Assembly (NCBI RefSeq): GCF_900103035.1
Contig: NZ_FMWO01000031.1
Location: forward strand, 1 to 37,565
Source: Nitrosomonas mobilis
Lineage (GTDB): Bacteria > Pseudomonadota > Gammaproteobacteria > Burkholderiales > Nitrosomonadaceae
Length of the DNA stretch: 37,565 bases
Direction: 5' to 3'
A program made the position numbers and the translations under genes. This document shows positions 18,490 to 28,150 of the stretch, piece by piece. Position 1 is the stretch's first letter. The number at the start of each line of letters is the position of its first letter. The notes below the pieces were generated by a model. The model had not been told where the DNA came from. It saw only the letters and a list, made by a program, of their open reading frames with translations, and did no database searches.

Positions 18490-20943
18490 CTATTTACCTG
18501 CGCGCTCATGCGTTCGCTTGTTGTCTGGTTTTGCCTGTGTTGGCTGCTGGCAGGCTGCGCGAAAATTACGTAAGGTTTTTTGTGCCAGGCCAAGTACGGT
18601 ATGCGGCTCATAAACCAGTATTTCATTTAATCGTGCATCGCTCATGAGACCAGAAGGCATACCAGTCAACATTTCCAGTCCATCGCTCATCTGTTCAGCG
18701 CTGTAAATATGAAAAACGCCCTGCTGGACAGCATCGATTACCTCTCTGGCTAGTATTAAATGTCGGCGATTACGCTCGGGAATCAATACTCCCTGATTGC
18801 CATCCAGACCGATAGCAGCACAAACACGATAGAAGCCTTCAATTTTTTCATTAATCCCCCCCACCGGCAGAATTTCGCCAAACTGATTAATTGCGCCAGT
18901 TACCGCAATTCCTTGCCTGAGGGGCAATCCGGACAAGGCCGACAGAAACGCATATAGTTCCGCACAAGAAGCAGAGTCGCCTTCAATACCATGATACTGT
19001 TGCTCAAATACGATGGAAGCGTTGAAGGCAAGTGGCGCGTTATGATGAAATAGCGCACACAGCAAATTTTGCAGAATAAATACACCTTTATCATGAACCG
19101 GGCCGGATAATCCAACTTCACGTTCGATGTTGAGCAAGCCTTCCTCACCAGCAAAAGCATGTGCGGTGATACGTATAGGCAGCCCAAACGTCAGATCACC
19201 CATTTCAACCAGACTCAAGCCATTTATCTGGCCAATAGCCTCGCCCGTCACGTCAATAACCACATCCCCATCGACTATCGCTTCCAGCGCACATTCCAAT
19301 GGATAAGCGTGCCGCAAAAAGCGCGCCTGTAATGCAGACGAAATGTCTGCTGCTTCAACCAGGCTGCTGCCACGCGCCATACACTGCGCGGCACTTTCCA
19401 TAACCAATGTTTCGGTCCGACTGAAATTGGCCGTCAGTCGCTTTTGATCTTCAGCTTCACGGTGACAGTTCGTCAACACATTGACGACAGCAGTGGCAGA
19501 AAAATGTGGCAACCTGGATACCTGACAAAGCGAAGCAATAAAAATGGACAACGCATGGTAAGTTTGAAGGTTTGCCATAAATGAAGCAGAAAAATCGACC
19601 TTCACCCGAAAACGCCTGGCGAGTTCGGGATCCTCTTCCTGTATGGCGTAATATTGCTCGCGAGACCCAATCAGCACTATTTTTACCTGCACTGCTACCA
19701 TTTCCGGCTCGATCGAAACCATTGGCATACCTGTAGCCGTTGCTGATGGCGCTTCGATCAGCAGAGAATGACTGCGCAGCAAAGTGCTTATTTTCTCCCA
19801 CAGCTGCTCATTGGCAAACAAATCATCGAGGTACAGCATCAGAAATCCTTCATGTGCTTTCAGCAAGCTGCCTGCACGAATACCGGTGAAGTTGGAAACC
19901 AGCATCCCTTCAACCACGCGGTGCTTAATACCGCCAATCAATGATTTAAAGGATGGATGCTCTTCAATTAGTACGGGTGCGCCACGTAAATGGCGATTAT
20001 CCACAGCCAAATTGACCTGATAACATGCGAGTATTTCTTTTAACGCTGATGGGGATTTTTCATCTTCATTTTCAGAGGGCAAAAATATGGCGAGATTGTC
20101 GAGTACATTTTTTGTGATGCCATGCAAGAACTGCTCAACTTTAGTCCGATCGGAAAATGATGAATGCAGACTGTCGAGAATGACCGCCATGCTTTGTGCC
20201 AGCATCGGTTGAATTTTTATCTGCTGTAAAGTAGTTAAGGCTTCTTCGCGTTTGTATTCCAACGGGTGAGTTTTCTCAAGATAGCGAGCTATTTCTTGAT
20301 ACAACACGGCTTCATCCTGTTCGATGGCAGCTCTTTTCGCCGCCGGAAGCTGTAGTATTTCATCTTCGCTCAGAACTTTACCAGAGTGTTTATCCAGCAA
20401 TATCAGAATTAAGCGACCTGATTCACGTCGAATCACAAAATTCAGTTTCTCGGCAAATGCGCAAAGTTGTGCATAGGCTTTTGCCTCTTCCTGCCTGAAT
20501 TTTTGATTGATTCTTTCACTTTCCTGCCTGGTTGCTTCCCCATTCAGATATTCGGGTATTTCTCTGCAAACGTTGCTTATAAAATGATCAAGCGCTTGCT
20601 GCAATACACTCCCCTGCCCCGCAGGCAGGCGGATTGCCAAAGGACATTCGGGCGTATCAAAATTATGTATGAAGCATAGATCAGGTGGAACCGGCATGTT
20701 GGCTGCCACCTCAGTCATGGCCTGTTTCAACAAGGAAGAGCGGCCGCTGCCAGCTGCGCCTAACACGAACAGGTTGTAATCCGGCTGTCGCATATTCAGC
20801 CCGAAATACGCTGCTTGTCTGGCGCGCTCCTGTCCAATCCAGGAAAGTGGTTGATCGACCAGGTTTGCAGTATCTGTAAAACAGAGTGCTTCCGGGTCAA
20901 TGTCCACACTCAGTGACTCAGCCGCCAGTCTAACTATTGGCAT
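18490..20943 (-). CDS. LonB-like ATP-dependent protease (AAA domain plus Lon serine protease domain)
   Basis: This 817-residue protein belongs to the Lon-related group (COG1067/YcbZ-like) that lacks the N-terminal LAN domain of LonA. An AAA domain opens with a P-loop-like FVLGAAGSGRSSLL (Arg68 in place of the Walker A Lys). It is interrupted by a long helical insert (about residues 110-310) and resumes with SLLKAHEGFLMLYLDD, a Walker B-like strand, and LARRFRVKVDF. The C-terminal S16 protease domain has the Ser/Lys dyad: Ser659 in GDSASCAEL and Lys700 in GGINEKIEGF. It should be cytosolic and degrade specific substrates. It is monocistronic here, ending beside the IS630 fragment. LonA is encoded 4.7 kb further on. 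Confidence 0.9.
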   Translation of the reverse strand: MPIVRLAAESLSVDIDPEALCFTDTANLVDQPLSWIGQERARQAAYFGLNMRQPDYNLFVLGAAGSGRSSLLKQAMTEVAANMPVPPDLCFIHNFDTPECPLAIRLPAGQGSVLQQALDHFISNVCREIPEYLNGEATRQESERINQKFRQEEAKAYAQLCAFAEKLNFVIRRESGRLILILLDKHSGKVLSEDEILQLPAAKRAAIEQDEAVLYQEIARYLEKTHPLEYKREEALTTLQQIKIQPMLAQSMAVILDSLHSSFSDRTKVEQFLHGITKNVLDNLAIFLPSENEDEKSPSALKEILACYQVNLAVDNRHLRGAPVLIEEHPSFKSLIGGIKHRVVEGMLVSNFTGIRAGSLLKAHEGFLMLYLDDLFANEQLWEKISTLLRSHSLLIEAPSATATGMPMVSIEPEMVAVQVKIVLIGSREQYYAIQEEDPELARRFRVKVDFSASFMANLQTYHALSIFIASLCQVSRLPHFSATAVVNVLTNCHREAEDQKRLTANFSRTETLVMESAAQCMARGSSLVEAADISSALQARFLRHAYPLECALEAIVDGDVVIDVTGEAIGQINGLSLVEMGDLTFGLPIRITAHAFAGEEGLLNIEREVGLSGPVHDKGVFILQNLLCALFHHNAPLAFNASIVFEQQYHGIEGDSASCAELYAFLSALSGLPLRQGIAVTGAINQFGEILPVGGINEKIEGFYRVCAAIGLDGNQGVLIPERNRRHLILAREVIDAVQQGVFHIYSAEQMSDGLEMLTGMPSGLMSDARLNEILVYEPHTVLGLAQKTLRNFRAACQQPTQAKPDNKRTHERAGK

Positions 20944-21061
20944 GCTGATCTGTATGTTGGAATGATAAGGTGCGGACTCAGGTGGATGCCACGCTGGACG
21001 AACAGTGCGCTAATTTGACAGGAAAACAACATCAATAGAAACAAAATTTATAGAAAAGTGA

Positions 21062-23005
21062 TTATGCAATACCATGCTGATCAGTTGTCATGGCGTTTGT
21101 TTGTTGACATTGATATTCTGGTACCCATTCTGTTAGCGCCAATTTGGTAGCCTCATCTGTTAATGCGGATTGTTCGCCAAACCAAATGACCAACTTGTGA
21201 AGCCACTGCTCGTCAACGAGACGGGATTGTGTGATACGCAATTTTTTATGTGGGGTGGGTAAAGTGCTTTCATTTTCTCCTGCCAACTCTTCATGAAGTT
21301 TTTCACCCGGTCGTAGGCTGGTAAAGACGATTTTGATCTCATCCTCGTGTAAACCGGACATACGGATCATATCCTTCGCTAAATCAATAATCCTGACCGG
21401 TTCGCCCATATCCATGATAAAAATATCACCCCCTTGCTCCGATCCCTGCATGGCGCCCGCCTGTAGAACCAATTGCGAGGCTTCCTGCAGCGACATAAAA
21501 TATCGACTGATTTCAGGATGTGTCACGGTTACCGGACCACCACGCAAAATTTGTTCTTTGAATTTAGGAATCACGCTACCTGTACTGCCAAGCACATTAC
21601 CAAAACGCACAATGACAAATTGTGCGCGTCTCTGGCTTTGCTGTTGCAGCTTTCTGGCAGATTGCTGTAATGCCTGGCAAATCATTTCTCCAAGCCGTTT
21701 GCTTGCTCCCATAATATTGGTTGGATTGACGGCCTTGTCAGTCGATATAAATACGAATTTTTCCACATGATGGCGGATGGCTGTGCTTGCCAGTACATAG
21801 GTGCCCACAACATTGTTCTGCACTGCCTGCCAGGCATTATCCTGTTCCATAAGGGGCACGTGCTTGTAGGCCGCAGCATGAAAAACTACATCGGGTTGAT
21901 ATTTTTCGAAGATCTGATCCAGTCGTGCCGAATCCTTAACATCACCAATGAGAAAAGCGGCTGGAATCTCTGGAAATTCAGCTTTAAACATCTCCTTGAT
22001 GCCATATAAGGCATATTCATTGAGCTCCAGCGCAATCAGCAATCTGGGTTTAAATGTCAGAATTTGACGACAAAGTTCAGCACCAATCGATCCACCGGCA
22101 CCCGTCACCAAAATAACCTTTTCCATTAAAAGCCCGTGCAGTCCCTTGGTATCAAGCAATACCGGCTCACGCCCCAGCAAATCACCAAGATCAATGTTAC
22201 GAATGGGAGAAACCGTCATCTTGTTGCTAACTAGATCAACGTAGGATGGAACGATCATTGGCTTAATGCCGATACTCGCACAAATTTCGATCGCGCTGCG
22301 GCGCAACGCCTGGGACGCAGATGGCATAGCGATAATAACGTGACTGATATTAAATTTTTCAACCCATTCCGGCAGCTCTTCAATCATTCCCAGTACTTTT
22401 ACACCGTGCAACTGTGCTCCTAATTTGCTCGCTTTCTCTGTCAGCAAACCAACCACTTGCCAATCATGGCTTCGCTTCAGTTCCTTGATCAGGTTAGCTG
22501 CTGCATCACCTGAACCCAGCACAATGGTCGATTGAAGCTGAACATGTTTTAAGCTTTGCTTACGCTGCTCTTTCCATGCGCGGTAAGCAAAACGGCTTCC
22601 TCCCATGATCAATAGCAACAACATTGGCGCCAGCACCAATATGGCGGGTGGTGCTGTATTCGGCAATTCAAACGGCAGGATGATTGCAGCTACTGTTATA
22701 GCACCTAACGCTACCGAAAAAAATATTTGCTTGAGATCATTCAGGCTTGCATACCGCCACAATCCTCGGTAAAGCTTGAAGAGAAAAAAAATACCTGCCT
22801 GAGCCGGTAGTACCCACAACAAAGTATTCCAAAGCGCCACCTGATGTTCTGTTGAAACCTGAAAATCATATCGAAGCTGATACGCTAGCCACCAAGCAAC
22901 AATGACCGCCAGAAAATCATGGACTGCCGCGATAATTCTCCGCCATCCGGCTTTGATGATAATCATTCTATTTGTACTGAGAATTTGCTGACTGACAATA
23001 GTCAA
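21062..23005 (-). CDS. Membrane-bound nucleotide-sugar 4,6-dehydratase, FlaA1/CapD/WbpM type
   Basis: Enzymes of this type convert UDP-GlcNAc to a 4-keto-6-deoxy sugar for O-antigen, capsule or glycan synthesis. The N-terminal ~140 residues form four transmembrane segments. A first Rossmann-like CoA-binding-type domain follows (TIVLGSGDAAANLIKEL). The second, catalytic SDR domain starts with LVTGAGGSIGAEL (301-308) and has FISTDKAVNPTNIMGASKR, in which Met432 replaces the usual SDR Tyr, as is normal in the WbpM/PglF group, and Lys436 is kept. At 647 residues it is full length. Its start overlaps the upstream glycosyltransferase gene by 38 bases. An internal ATG at 22966 would give a non-overlapping start. 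Confidence 0.92.
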   Translation of the reverse strand: MTIVSQQILSTNRMIIIKAGWRRIIAAVHDFLAVIVAWWLAYQLRYDFQVSTEHQVALWNTLLWVLPAQAGIFFLFKLYRGLWRYASLNDLKQIFFSVALGAITVAAIILPFELPNTAPPAILVLAPMLLLLIMGGSRFAYRAWKEQRKQSLKHVQLQSTIVLGSGDAAANLIKELKRSHDWQVVGLLTEKASKLGAQLHGVKVLGMIEELPEWVEKFNISHVIIAMPSASQALRRSAIEICASIGIKPMIVPSYVDLVSNKMTVSPIRNIDLGDLLGREPVLLDTKGLHGLLMEKVILVTGAGGSIGAELCRQILTFKPRLLIALELNEYALYGIKEMFKAEFPEIPAAFLIGDVKDSARLDQIFEKYQPDVVFHAAAYKHVPLMEQDNAWQAVQNNVVGTYVLASTAIRHHVEKFVFISTDKAVNPTNIMGASKRLGEMICQALQQSARKLQQQSQRRAQFVIVRFGNVLGSTGSVIPKFKEQILRGGPVTVTHPEISRYFMSLQEASQLVLQAGAMQGSEQGGDIFIMDMGEPVRIIDLAKDMIRMSGLHEDEIKIVFTSLRPGEKLHEELAGENESTLPTPHKKLRITQSRLVDEQWLHKLVIWFGEQSALTDEATKLALTEWVPEYQCQQTNAMTTDQHGIA

Positions 23006-23954
23006 ATATCAGCATTGCAACCAAATATACGCCGTACTCTGTAGCAACCAGCGTCACTTGCGTCATCCAATTCTGACCCATTGCACTCAATGCGATTGCG
23101 CCCGATACGAGCATAAGCACATACGCAAACAGGGCAGTATTACGATGTCCCCATCCACTCATCAGTACCAGTCTCTGGTAATAATGGTCCCGGTGAGCAT
23201 GCCAGACTCGTTCACCTTTATATAATCGTTTAATCAGCGTAACTGTCGCATCAGCAACAAAAGGAGAAAAAACCAGGAGAGGAAACCATGGTGACCAGAT
23301 ACCCTCCGACCAGCCGTATATTCCCAGCGCGCCAGCAAGAAACCCTAGCGGAATTGAGCCGTTATCTCCCATGAATATCCGGGCGGGATGGAAATTAAAC
23401 AGTAGAAGTGCCGTTGCTGATCCCACAATACAAAAATTAACTGCTGCAAATATTTCATCAGCCATTTGCAGCGCTCCTGCGCCATAAGCACTAAACCCGA
23501 TCAGCGCCATACCCGTAGCTAAACCATCTGACCCATCCATAAAATTAAATAGATTGATCATCCAAATTAATGCCACGCCGACCACCAAAGTTAAAAAAAA
23601 ACCATGCGACAAGTATAGCAACGATGCAGCATACACCCAGGCAACCGTGCTGTGAAATACAAGTCGAAAAAACGCTGGAAGTGGTCGAACATCATCAGCC
23701 AAGGAGACAAGCGCCAATAAAAGTACACTGGCCGACAATAACAACGAGACTGAAGAAGGGGCAAGCAGCAGCCACGAACTCAGTATTGACGTAATGATCG
23801 CAATCCCACCTGTGCGAGGGACCGGCAAAGCATGCAATGATCGTGCATTAGGTTTATCCAATACCTGGAGTACTTTTTTTTCCGTCAGAAGCCATGACAG
23901 CATGCATGACAAACCAAATGCGACCAAAGGTGCCACAATCAGATTGTCATTCAT
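22968..23954 (-). CDS. WecA/WbpL-type polyprenyl-phosphate sugar-1-phosphate transferase
   Basis: This multi-pass membrane enzyme would start a lipid-linked polysaccharide by moving a HexNAc-1-phosphate from its UDP-sugar to undecaprenyl phosphate. The 328-residue protein has about ten hydrophobic segments and the family motifs in order: SLADDVRPLP (Asp-Asp pair), NLFNFMDGSDGLA, FMGDNGSIPLGF and the cytosolic HAHRDHYYQRL. It is closest in character to WbpL. The overlapping downstream dehydratase gene makes a likely nucleotide donor, so the two form a minimal O-antigen/exopolysaccharide initiation unit. Other glycosyltransferases are not in the window. Confidence 0.92.
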   Translation of the reverse strand: MNDNLIVAPLVAFGLSCMLSWLLTEKKVLQVLDKPNARSLHALPVPRTGGIAIITSILSSWLLLAPSSVSLLLSASVLLLALVSLADDVRPLPAFFRLVFHSTVAWVYAASLLYLSHGFFLTLVVGVALIWMINLFNFMDGSDGLATGMALIGFSAYGAGALQMADEIFAAVNFCIVGSATALLLFNFHPARIFMGDNGSIPLGFLAGALGIYGWSEGIWSPWFPLLVFSPFVADATVTLIKRLYKGERVWHAHRDHYYQRLVLMSGWGHRNTALFAYVLMLVSGAIALSAMGQNWMTQVTLVATEYGVYLVAMLIFDYCQSANSQYK

Positions 23955-24248
23955 CTGCGTGCAGAAAAATTCAAGACACTATTCATGACTAAGAATTAGA
24001 ACAAGGAATTGTATTTTACACAGCAATTGAGACCTATAATGGACTAATCACCGTTGCCGTTCACTCTGAGAACGGTCTATATATATATCAGGTCAAATTG
24101 CAATCGTTCTATTGCAAGATATTTCAATGTAATTCTCGGATAAGAATTGATACTTAGCCACCTAATACAAACTGGCCAGTAAATTTATCTTGATTCAATA
24201 AATTTACTGGCCAGTTCCGCCCAGCGGATTAGCAGGTATCCGATTTAA
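23955..24248. other. Spacer between the polysaccharide pair and the aminotransferase gene
   Basis: No reading frame is supported. It holds an AT-rich stretch with an (AT)n run near 24080, a weak CCGTTC/GAACGG hairpin (24057-24075) and the long perfect inverted repeat at 24170-24216. A shorter inverted repeat ATCCGATTT/AAATCGGAT (about 24239-24267) spans the stop codon of the aminotransferase gene. Confidence 0.5.
24170..24216. repeat. Perfect 18-bp inverted repeat with 11-base loop
   Basis: The arms AACTGGCCAGTAAATTTA (24170-24187) and TAAATTTACTGGCCAGTT (24199-24216) are exact complements. It lies about 33 bp past the end of the leftward aminotransferase gene. No T-run follows on either side, so it is not a classical intrinsic terminator. 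It could stabilise an mRNA 3' end, act as a REP-like element or be a short mobile element. Confidence 0.7.
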
Positions 24249-25469
24249 CTATGCTAAAATCGGATTAGCCGCATAATGCAGGTGTGCAGCAGTTGCAGCA
24301 GCTCCTCTCTCTACTTTGATGCTGCCCATATCTGCCAATGTGCTCTCGAGTGCATCGAGACAAAACAGGACTTTTTCAACCCGGCTGGAATTACCCATCA
24401 AGCCAAAGCGCCAAACCTTGCCAGCGAAATCACCCAGCCCAGCACCTATCTCGAGGTTATAATCAGCCAGCAAGCGACGACGAACCTCTTTATCATCTAC
24501 ACCAGCCGGTATATGCACCGAATTTAATTGCGGCAAACGATAGGGTTCGGCGACGACATATTCAACACCCATCGTTTTCAAACCAGCCTTTAGCGCCTCA
24601 TAATTACGGCGATGTCGTGCCCAGGAGTGCTCCAGGCCTTCTTCATGCAGCATGACCAGGGCCTCATGGAGGCCATAAAGTGAATTGGTTGGTGCCGTAT
24701 GATGGTAAGTGCGGGATGTGCCCCAGTAACCCAGTAGCAAGTTGATATCCATAAACCAGCTATGCACTTTTTCGGTGCGTTTCTTGACCAGGTCAGCCAC
24801 GCGCTCAGAAAAACTGACTGGTGACAATCCGGGTGGGCAAGATAGGCATTTCTGACTACCGGAGTAAATGGCGTCTATTCCCCACTCATCCATGTAAATA
24901 GGGGTTCCTCCAAGCGAAGTCACTGTATCCATGATCGTGTAACAATCATATTTTTTCGCAAGCCCACTTAGTGTTTTGGCATCTGACTGCACACCAGTAG
25001 AGGTTTCGGCATGAGCAAACGCCAGAATCTTGACGTCCGGATTTTTTTTCAGGCAATCCTCCACTTTTTGCGGATCAACCGGCTCACCCCATTTATCATC
25101 TACGATCAATGCCGTTCCGCCACTGCGCTCAACATTTTCTATCATTCGCCCACCAAAAACACCGTTCCGACAGACGATTACCTTGTCACCCGGAATAATC
25201 ATGTTGACAAAGCACATTTCCATTCCAACCGAACCCGGGCCTGACACTGGAAAAGTCAGTAAATTGGAGGTCTGAAAAGCATATCGAAGTAAGCTTTTCA
25301 GCTCTTCCATCATCTCGGTAAAGACGGGATCGAGATGACCAAGTGTAGGTCGTGCCAATGCAGTCAGGACTCGCGGATGCGTATCGGACGGACCAGGCCC
25401 CATCAGGGTACGTTGTGGAGGATAAAATGTGGAGATATTCTTCTCTGGACGGTAGCTATCAGTGGTCAT
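24249..25469 (-). CDS. Class V aminotransferase, alanine/serine-glyoxylate type
   Basis: This PLP enzyme should transfer an amino group to glyoxylate from alanine or serine (SgaA/AGXT/PucG group). The 406-residue protein has MGPGPSDTHPRVLTAL near the start, GPGSVGMEM, the AFAHAETSTGV block, DTVTSLGG and the PLP lysine Lys207 in YSGSQKCLSCPPG. The C-terminal LPQLNSVHIPAGVDD and RFGLMGNSSRVEKVLFCL blocks are also typical. The donor amino acid cannot be decided from sequence. It stands alone between the lon terminator and the inverted repeat at 24.2 kb. A likely role is handling glyoxylate from phosphoglycolate in an autotroph, which is inference. Confidence 0.92.
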   Translation of the reverse strand: MTTDSYRPEKNISTFYPPQRTLMGPGPSDTHPRVLTALARPTLGHLDPVFTEMMEELKSLLRYAFQTSNLLTFPVSGPGSVGMEMCFVNMIIPGDKVIVCRNGVFGGRMIENVERSGGTALIVDDKWGEPVDPQKVEDCLKKNPDVKILAFAHAETSTGVQSDAKTLSGLAKKYDCYTIMDTVTSLGGTPIYMDEWGIDAIYSGSQKCLSCPPGLSPVSFSERVADLVKKRTEKVHSWFMDINLLLGYWGTSRTYHHTAPTNSLYGLHEALVMLHEEGLEHSWARHRRNYEALKAGLKTMGVEYVVAEPYRLPQLNSVHIPAGVDDKEVRRRLLADYNLEIGAGLGDFAGKVWRFGLMGNSSRVEKVLFCLDALESTLADMGSIKVERGAAATAAHLHYAANPILA

Positions 25470-25494
25470 AAATAATCCTGTCGTATTTCAGTTA

Positions 25495-25532
25495 AAAAAT
25501 TTTAGCCACTTACCAACTCTCAGTAAGTGGCT
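25495..25532 (-). terminator. Intrinsic terminator downstream of lon
   Basis: On the minus strand a stem AGCCACTTAC/GTAAGTGGCT (25504-25532) is followed by TAAAATTTTTT. It lies about 80 bp past the lon stop codon and just before the aminotransferase start, so it separates the two units. Confidence 0.8.
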
Positions 25533-25614
25533 TATTTTGAGATCAACCAAGTGGTATTGTTTCAGTAGCGGAGTAAGATTCTACCAAGCAAGTAAGGATT
25601 TTACTATCCGCCAA

Positions 25615-28038
25615 TCAATGCTTGATAGTGGATGAGCGCCCAGATCTTTTTGCCGGAGCAGTTACGGGCAAAACCGGGCTGGCTATCTCCGGCGGTAGTA
25701 TTTCTGGTTTACGCTCAAGGGCAAGCTCCAATACCTGATCTATCCATTTGACTGGCTTAATATCAAGTTTGTTTTTTATGTTGGCAGGAATCTCATTCAG
25801 GTCTTTAACGTTTTCCACAGGGATCAATACAGTGCTGATTCCACCACGATGAGCAGCAAGCAGTTTTTCCTTAAGTCCTCCTATCGGTAGCACTTCTCCT
25901 CTCAGAGTAATTTCACCAGTCATGGCAACTGATCCACGAACCGGTATACCTGTCAACGCTGAAACCATCGCTAGACAAATCCCGATACCTGCACTGGGGC
26001 CATCTTTTGGTGTTGCGCCTTCCGGCAAGTGGATATGAATGTCATTTTTCAAATAAAAATCTTCCGCTATTCCTAATAAGGCGCAACGGCTGCGCACTAC
26101 TGACAAGGCCGCCTGTACGGATTCCTGCATCACTTCACCCAGTTTGCCTGTTGTAATAGTTTTTCCTTTTCCCGGCAGAACGACCGCCTCAATAGTGAGC
26201 AATTCTCCTCCGACTTCTGTCCAGGCCAATCCTGTCACTTGACCAATCTGATTTTTCTCTTCGGCCACGCCATAGGTATAGCGGCGTACACCGAGATATT
26301 TATCAAGATTGCGGGAATTGACTGTAATTTTCCCTTTATTTTCTTTGCTCAGCAACGCTTTAACTACCTTGCGGCAAATTTTGGAAATTTCTCGTTCCAT
26401 GGACCGCACGCCGGCTTCGCGTGTGTAATAGCGAACAATATCCTGCAGGGCCGACTCGGAAATAGCAAAATCAGTCTCTGTTAGCCCATGATTTTTCATT
26501 TGCTTGGATAACAGGTAGCGTTTGGCTATATTAAGTTTTTCGTCTTCGGTATAGCCGGACAGTCGAATGACCTCCATGCGATCGAGCAACGCAGAAGGAA
26601 TATTCAAAGTATTGGCCGTAGCCACGAACATCACATCGGACAAATCATATTCGACTTCGATGTAATGATCGACAAAAGTATTATTTTGCTCTGGATCCAG
26701 TACTTCCAGTAATGCCGAGGAAGGATCGCCGCGAAAATCCATTCCCATTTTGTCAACTTCATCAAGCAGAAACAGTGGATTCTTGACGGCAACTTTTGTC
26801 ATACTTTGCAAAATCTTGCCAGGCATGGAGCCAATATATGTGCGGCGATGTCCGCGGATCTCGGCCTCATCGCGCACCCCACCCAATGACATGCGCACGA
26901 ACTTGCGATTGGTTGCGCGAGCGATGGAGCGACCCAATGAGGTTTTTCCAACCCCAGGCGGGCCAACCAAACACAGAATCGGGGCTTTTGATTTTGCAAC
27001 CCGCTGCTGCACGGCCAGATACTCAACAATACGCTCCTTGACTTTTTCCAGGCCGTAGTGGTCTTCATCCAGTATTCCTTCAGCTATTTTCAAATCTTTA
27101 GAAATCTTGGATTTCTGTTTCCACGGCAGCGATACCAACGTGTCGATGTAATTTCTGATAACCGTTGCCTCTGCGGACATCGGAGACATGAGACGAAGCT
27201 TTTTCAATTCAGACTCGGCCTTCGCCAGTGCCTCCTTGGGTAAGGAAGCTGCCTTTATTTTTCTTTCTATTTCTTCGAGATCCGCACCATCCTCACCTTC
27301 ACCGAGTTCTTTCTGAATGGCCTTGACCTGTTCATTCAGATAATAGTCGCGCTGACTCTTTTCCATTTGGCGCTTCACTCTGCCGCGAATACGTTTCTCT
27401 ACCTGCAGGATGTCCAGTTCGGCTTCCAGCAAGCCAAGTAAGCGCTCCAAGCGCAGCCGCGTATCGAATATTTCCAGGATCTCCTGCTTTTGTTCCAGTC
27501 TCAGTGGCAGATAAGCTGCCACAGTATCTGCCAGACGCCCGGCCTCATCTATGCCGGACAAGGAAGAAAGAATTTCCGAGGGTATCTTTTTATTCAGCTT
27601 CACATACTGGTCAAATTGTGAAAAAAGCGCGCGCCGGAGCGCTTCTATTTCCGGATGATCAGCGTCATCCATAGGAATTTTTTCTGCTTTCCCGGAAGAA
27701 AAGTTACCATCATCACTAAATTCCCTGATTCTGGCGCGGTAGTTTCCTTCTACCAGGACTTTTACCGTGCCATCAGGCAGTTTAAGCATTTGCAAAATAC
27801 TTGAGACTGTACAAATCTGGTACATCTCGTCAGCCACAGGATCATCCGTTGCCGCCGATTTTTGTGCAACCAGTAAAATATTTTTTCCAGCCTCGGTAGC
27901 GGCCTCGAGCGCTTTGATGGACTTTGGCCGACCCACAAACAGCGGAATGACCATATGCGGAAAAACGACCACGTCACGTAATGGCAACAGTGGTAAATTA
28001 GGGTCGTTCGATTCCATTTCAATAATGTTTTCTGTCAT
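25615..28038 (-). CDS. lon: ATP-dependent protease LonA
   Basis: Lon degrades misfolded and regulatory proteins in the cytosol as a hexamer. The 807-residue protein shows the N-terminal LAN domain ([23 protein letters not shown]), a coiled-coil region, and Walker [12 protein letters not shown] (359-368) with Walker B FLLDEVDK. The S16 protease domain carries Ser682 in [10 protein letters not shown] and Lys725 in [13 protein letters not shown]. Size and order are those of E. coli Lon. It follows clpX on the same strand after 112 bp, which may hold its own promoter. I see a CTTGTT...CCATAA pair vaguely like a heat-shock promoter but do not annotate it. Confidence 0.98.
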   Translation of the reverse strand: MTENIIEMESNDPNLPLLPLRDVVVFPHMVIPLFVGRPKSIKALEAATEAGKNILLVAQKSAATDDPVADEMYQICTVSSILQMLKLPDGTVKVLVEGNYRARIREFSDDGNFSSGKAEKIPMDDADHPEIEALRRALFSQFDQYVKLNKKIPSEILSSLSGIDEAGRLADTVAAYLPLRLEQKQEILEIFDTRLRLERLLGLLEAELDILQVEKRIRGRVKRQMEKSQRDYYLNEQVKAIQKELGEGEDGADLEEIERKIKAASLPKEALAKAESELKKLRLMSPMSAEATVIRNYIDTLVSLPWKQKSKISKDLKIAEGILDEDHYGLEKVKERIVEYLAVQQRVAKSKAPILCLVGPPGVGKTSLGRSIARATNRKFVRMSLGGVRDEAEIRGHRRTYIGSMPGKILQSMTKVAVKNPLFLLDEVDKMGMDFRGDPSSALLEVLDPEQNNTFVDHYIEVEYDLSDVMFVATANTLNIPSALLDRMEVIRLSGYTEDEKLNIAKRYLLSKQMKNHGLTETDFAISESALQDIVRYYTREAGVRSMEREISKICRKVVKALLSKENKGKITVNSRNLDKYLGVRRYTYGVAEEKNQIGQVTGLAWTEVGGELLTIEAVVLPGKGKTITTGKLGEVMQESVQAALSVVRSRCALLGIAEDFYLKNDIHIHLPEGATPKDGPSAGIGICLAMVSALTGIPVRGSVAMTGEITLRGEVLPIGGLKEKLLAAHRGGISTVLIPVENVKDLNEIPANIKNKLDIKPVKWIDQVLELALERKPEILPPEIASPVLPVTAPAKRSGRSSTIKH

Positions 28039-28150
28039 TTTCTCACCCTTAAAGGAAATAGGATTAGGTGCAACTCAGATCTAAACTAAGTTATGGCACC
28101 TGATTATCAAAAAACAAGACTATTTCCAACCAATAGCGCCGTCGATGAAT

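Noticed and set aside
28039..28150. Possible heat-shock (sigma-32) promoter before lon
   Set aside because: CTTGTT and TGCCATAA at a 14-base spacing fit the consensus too loosely.
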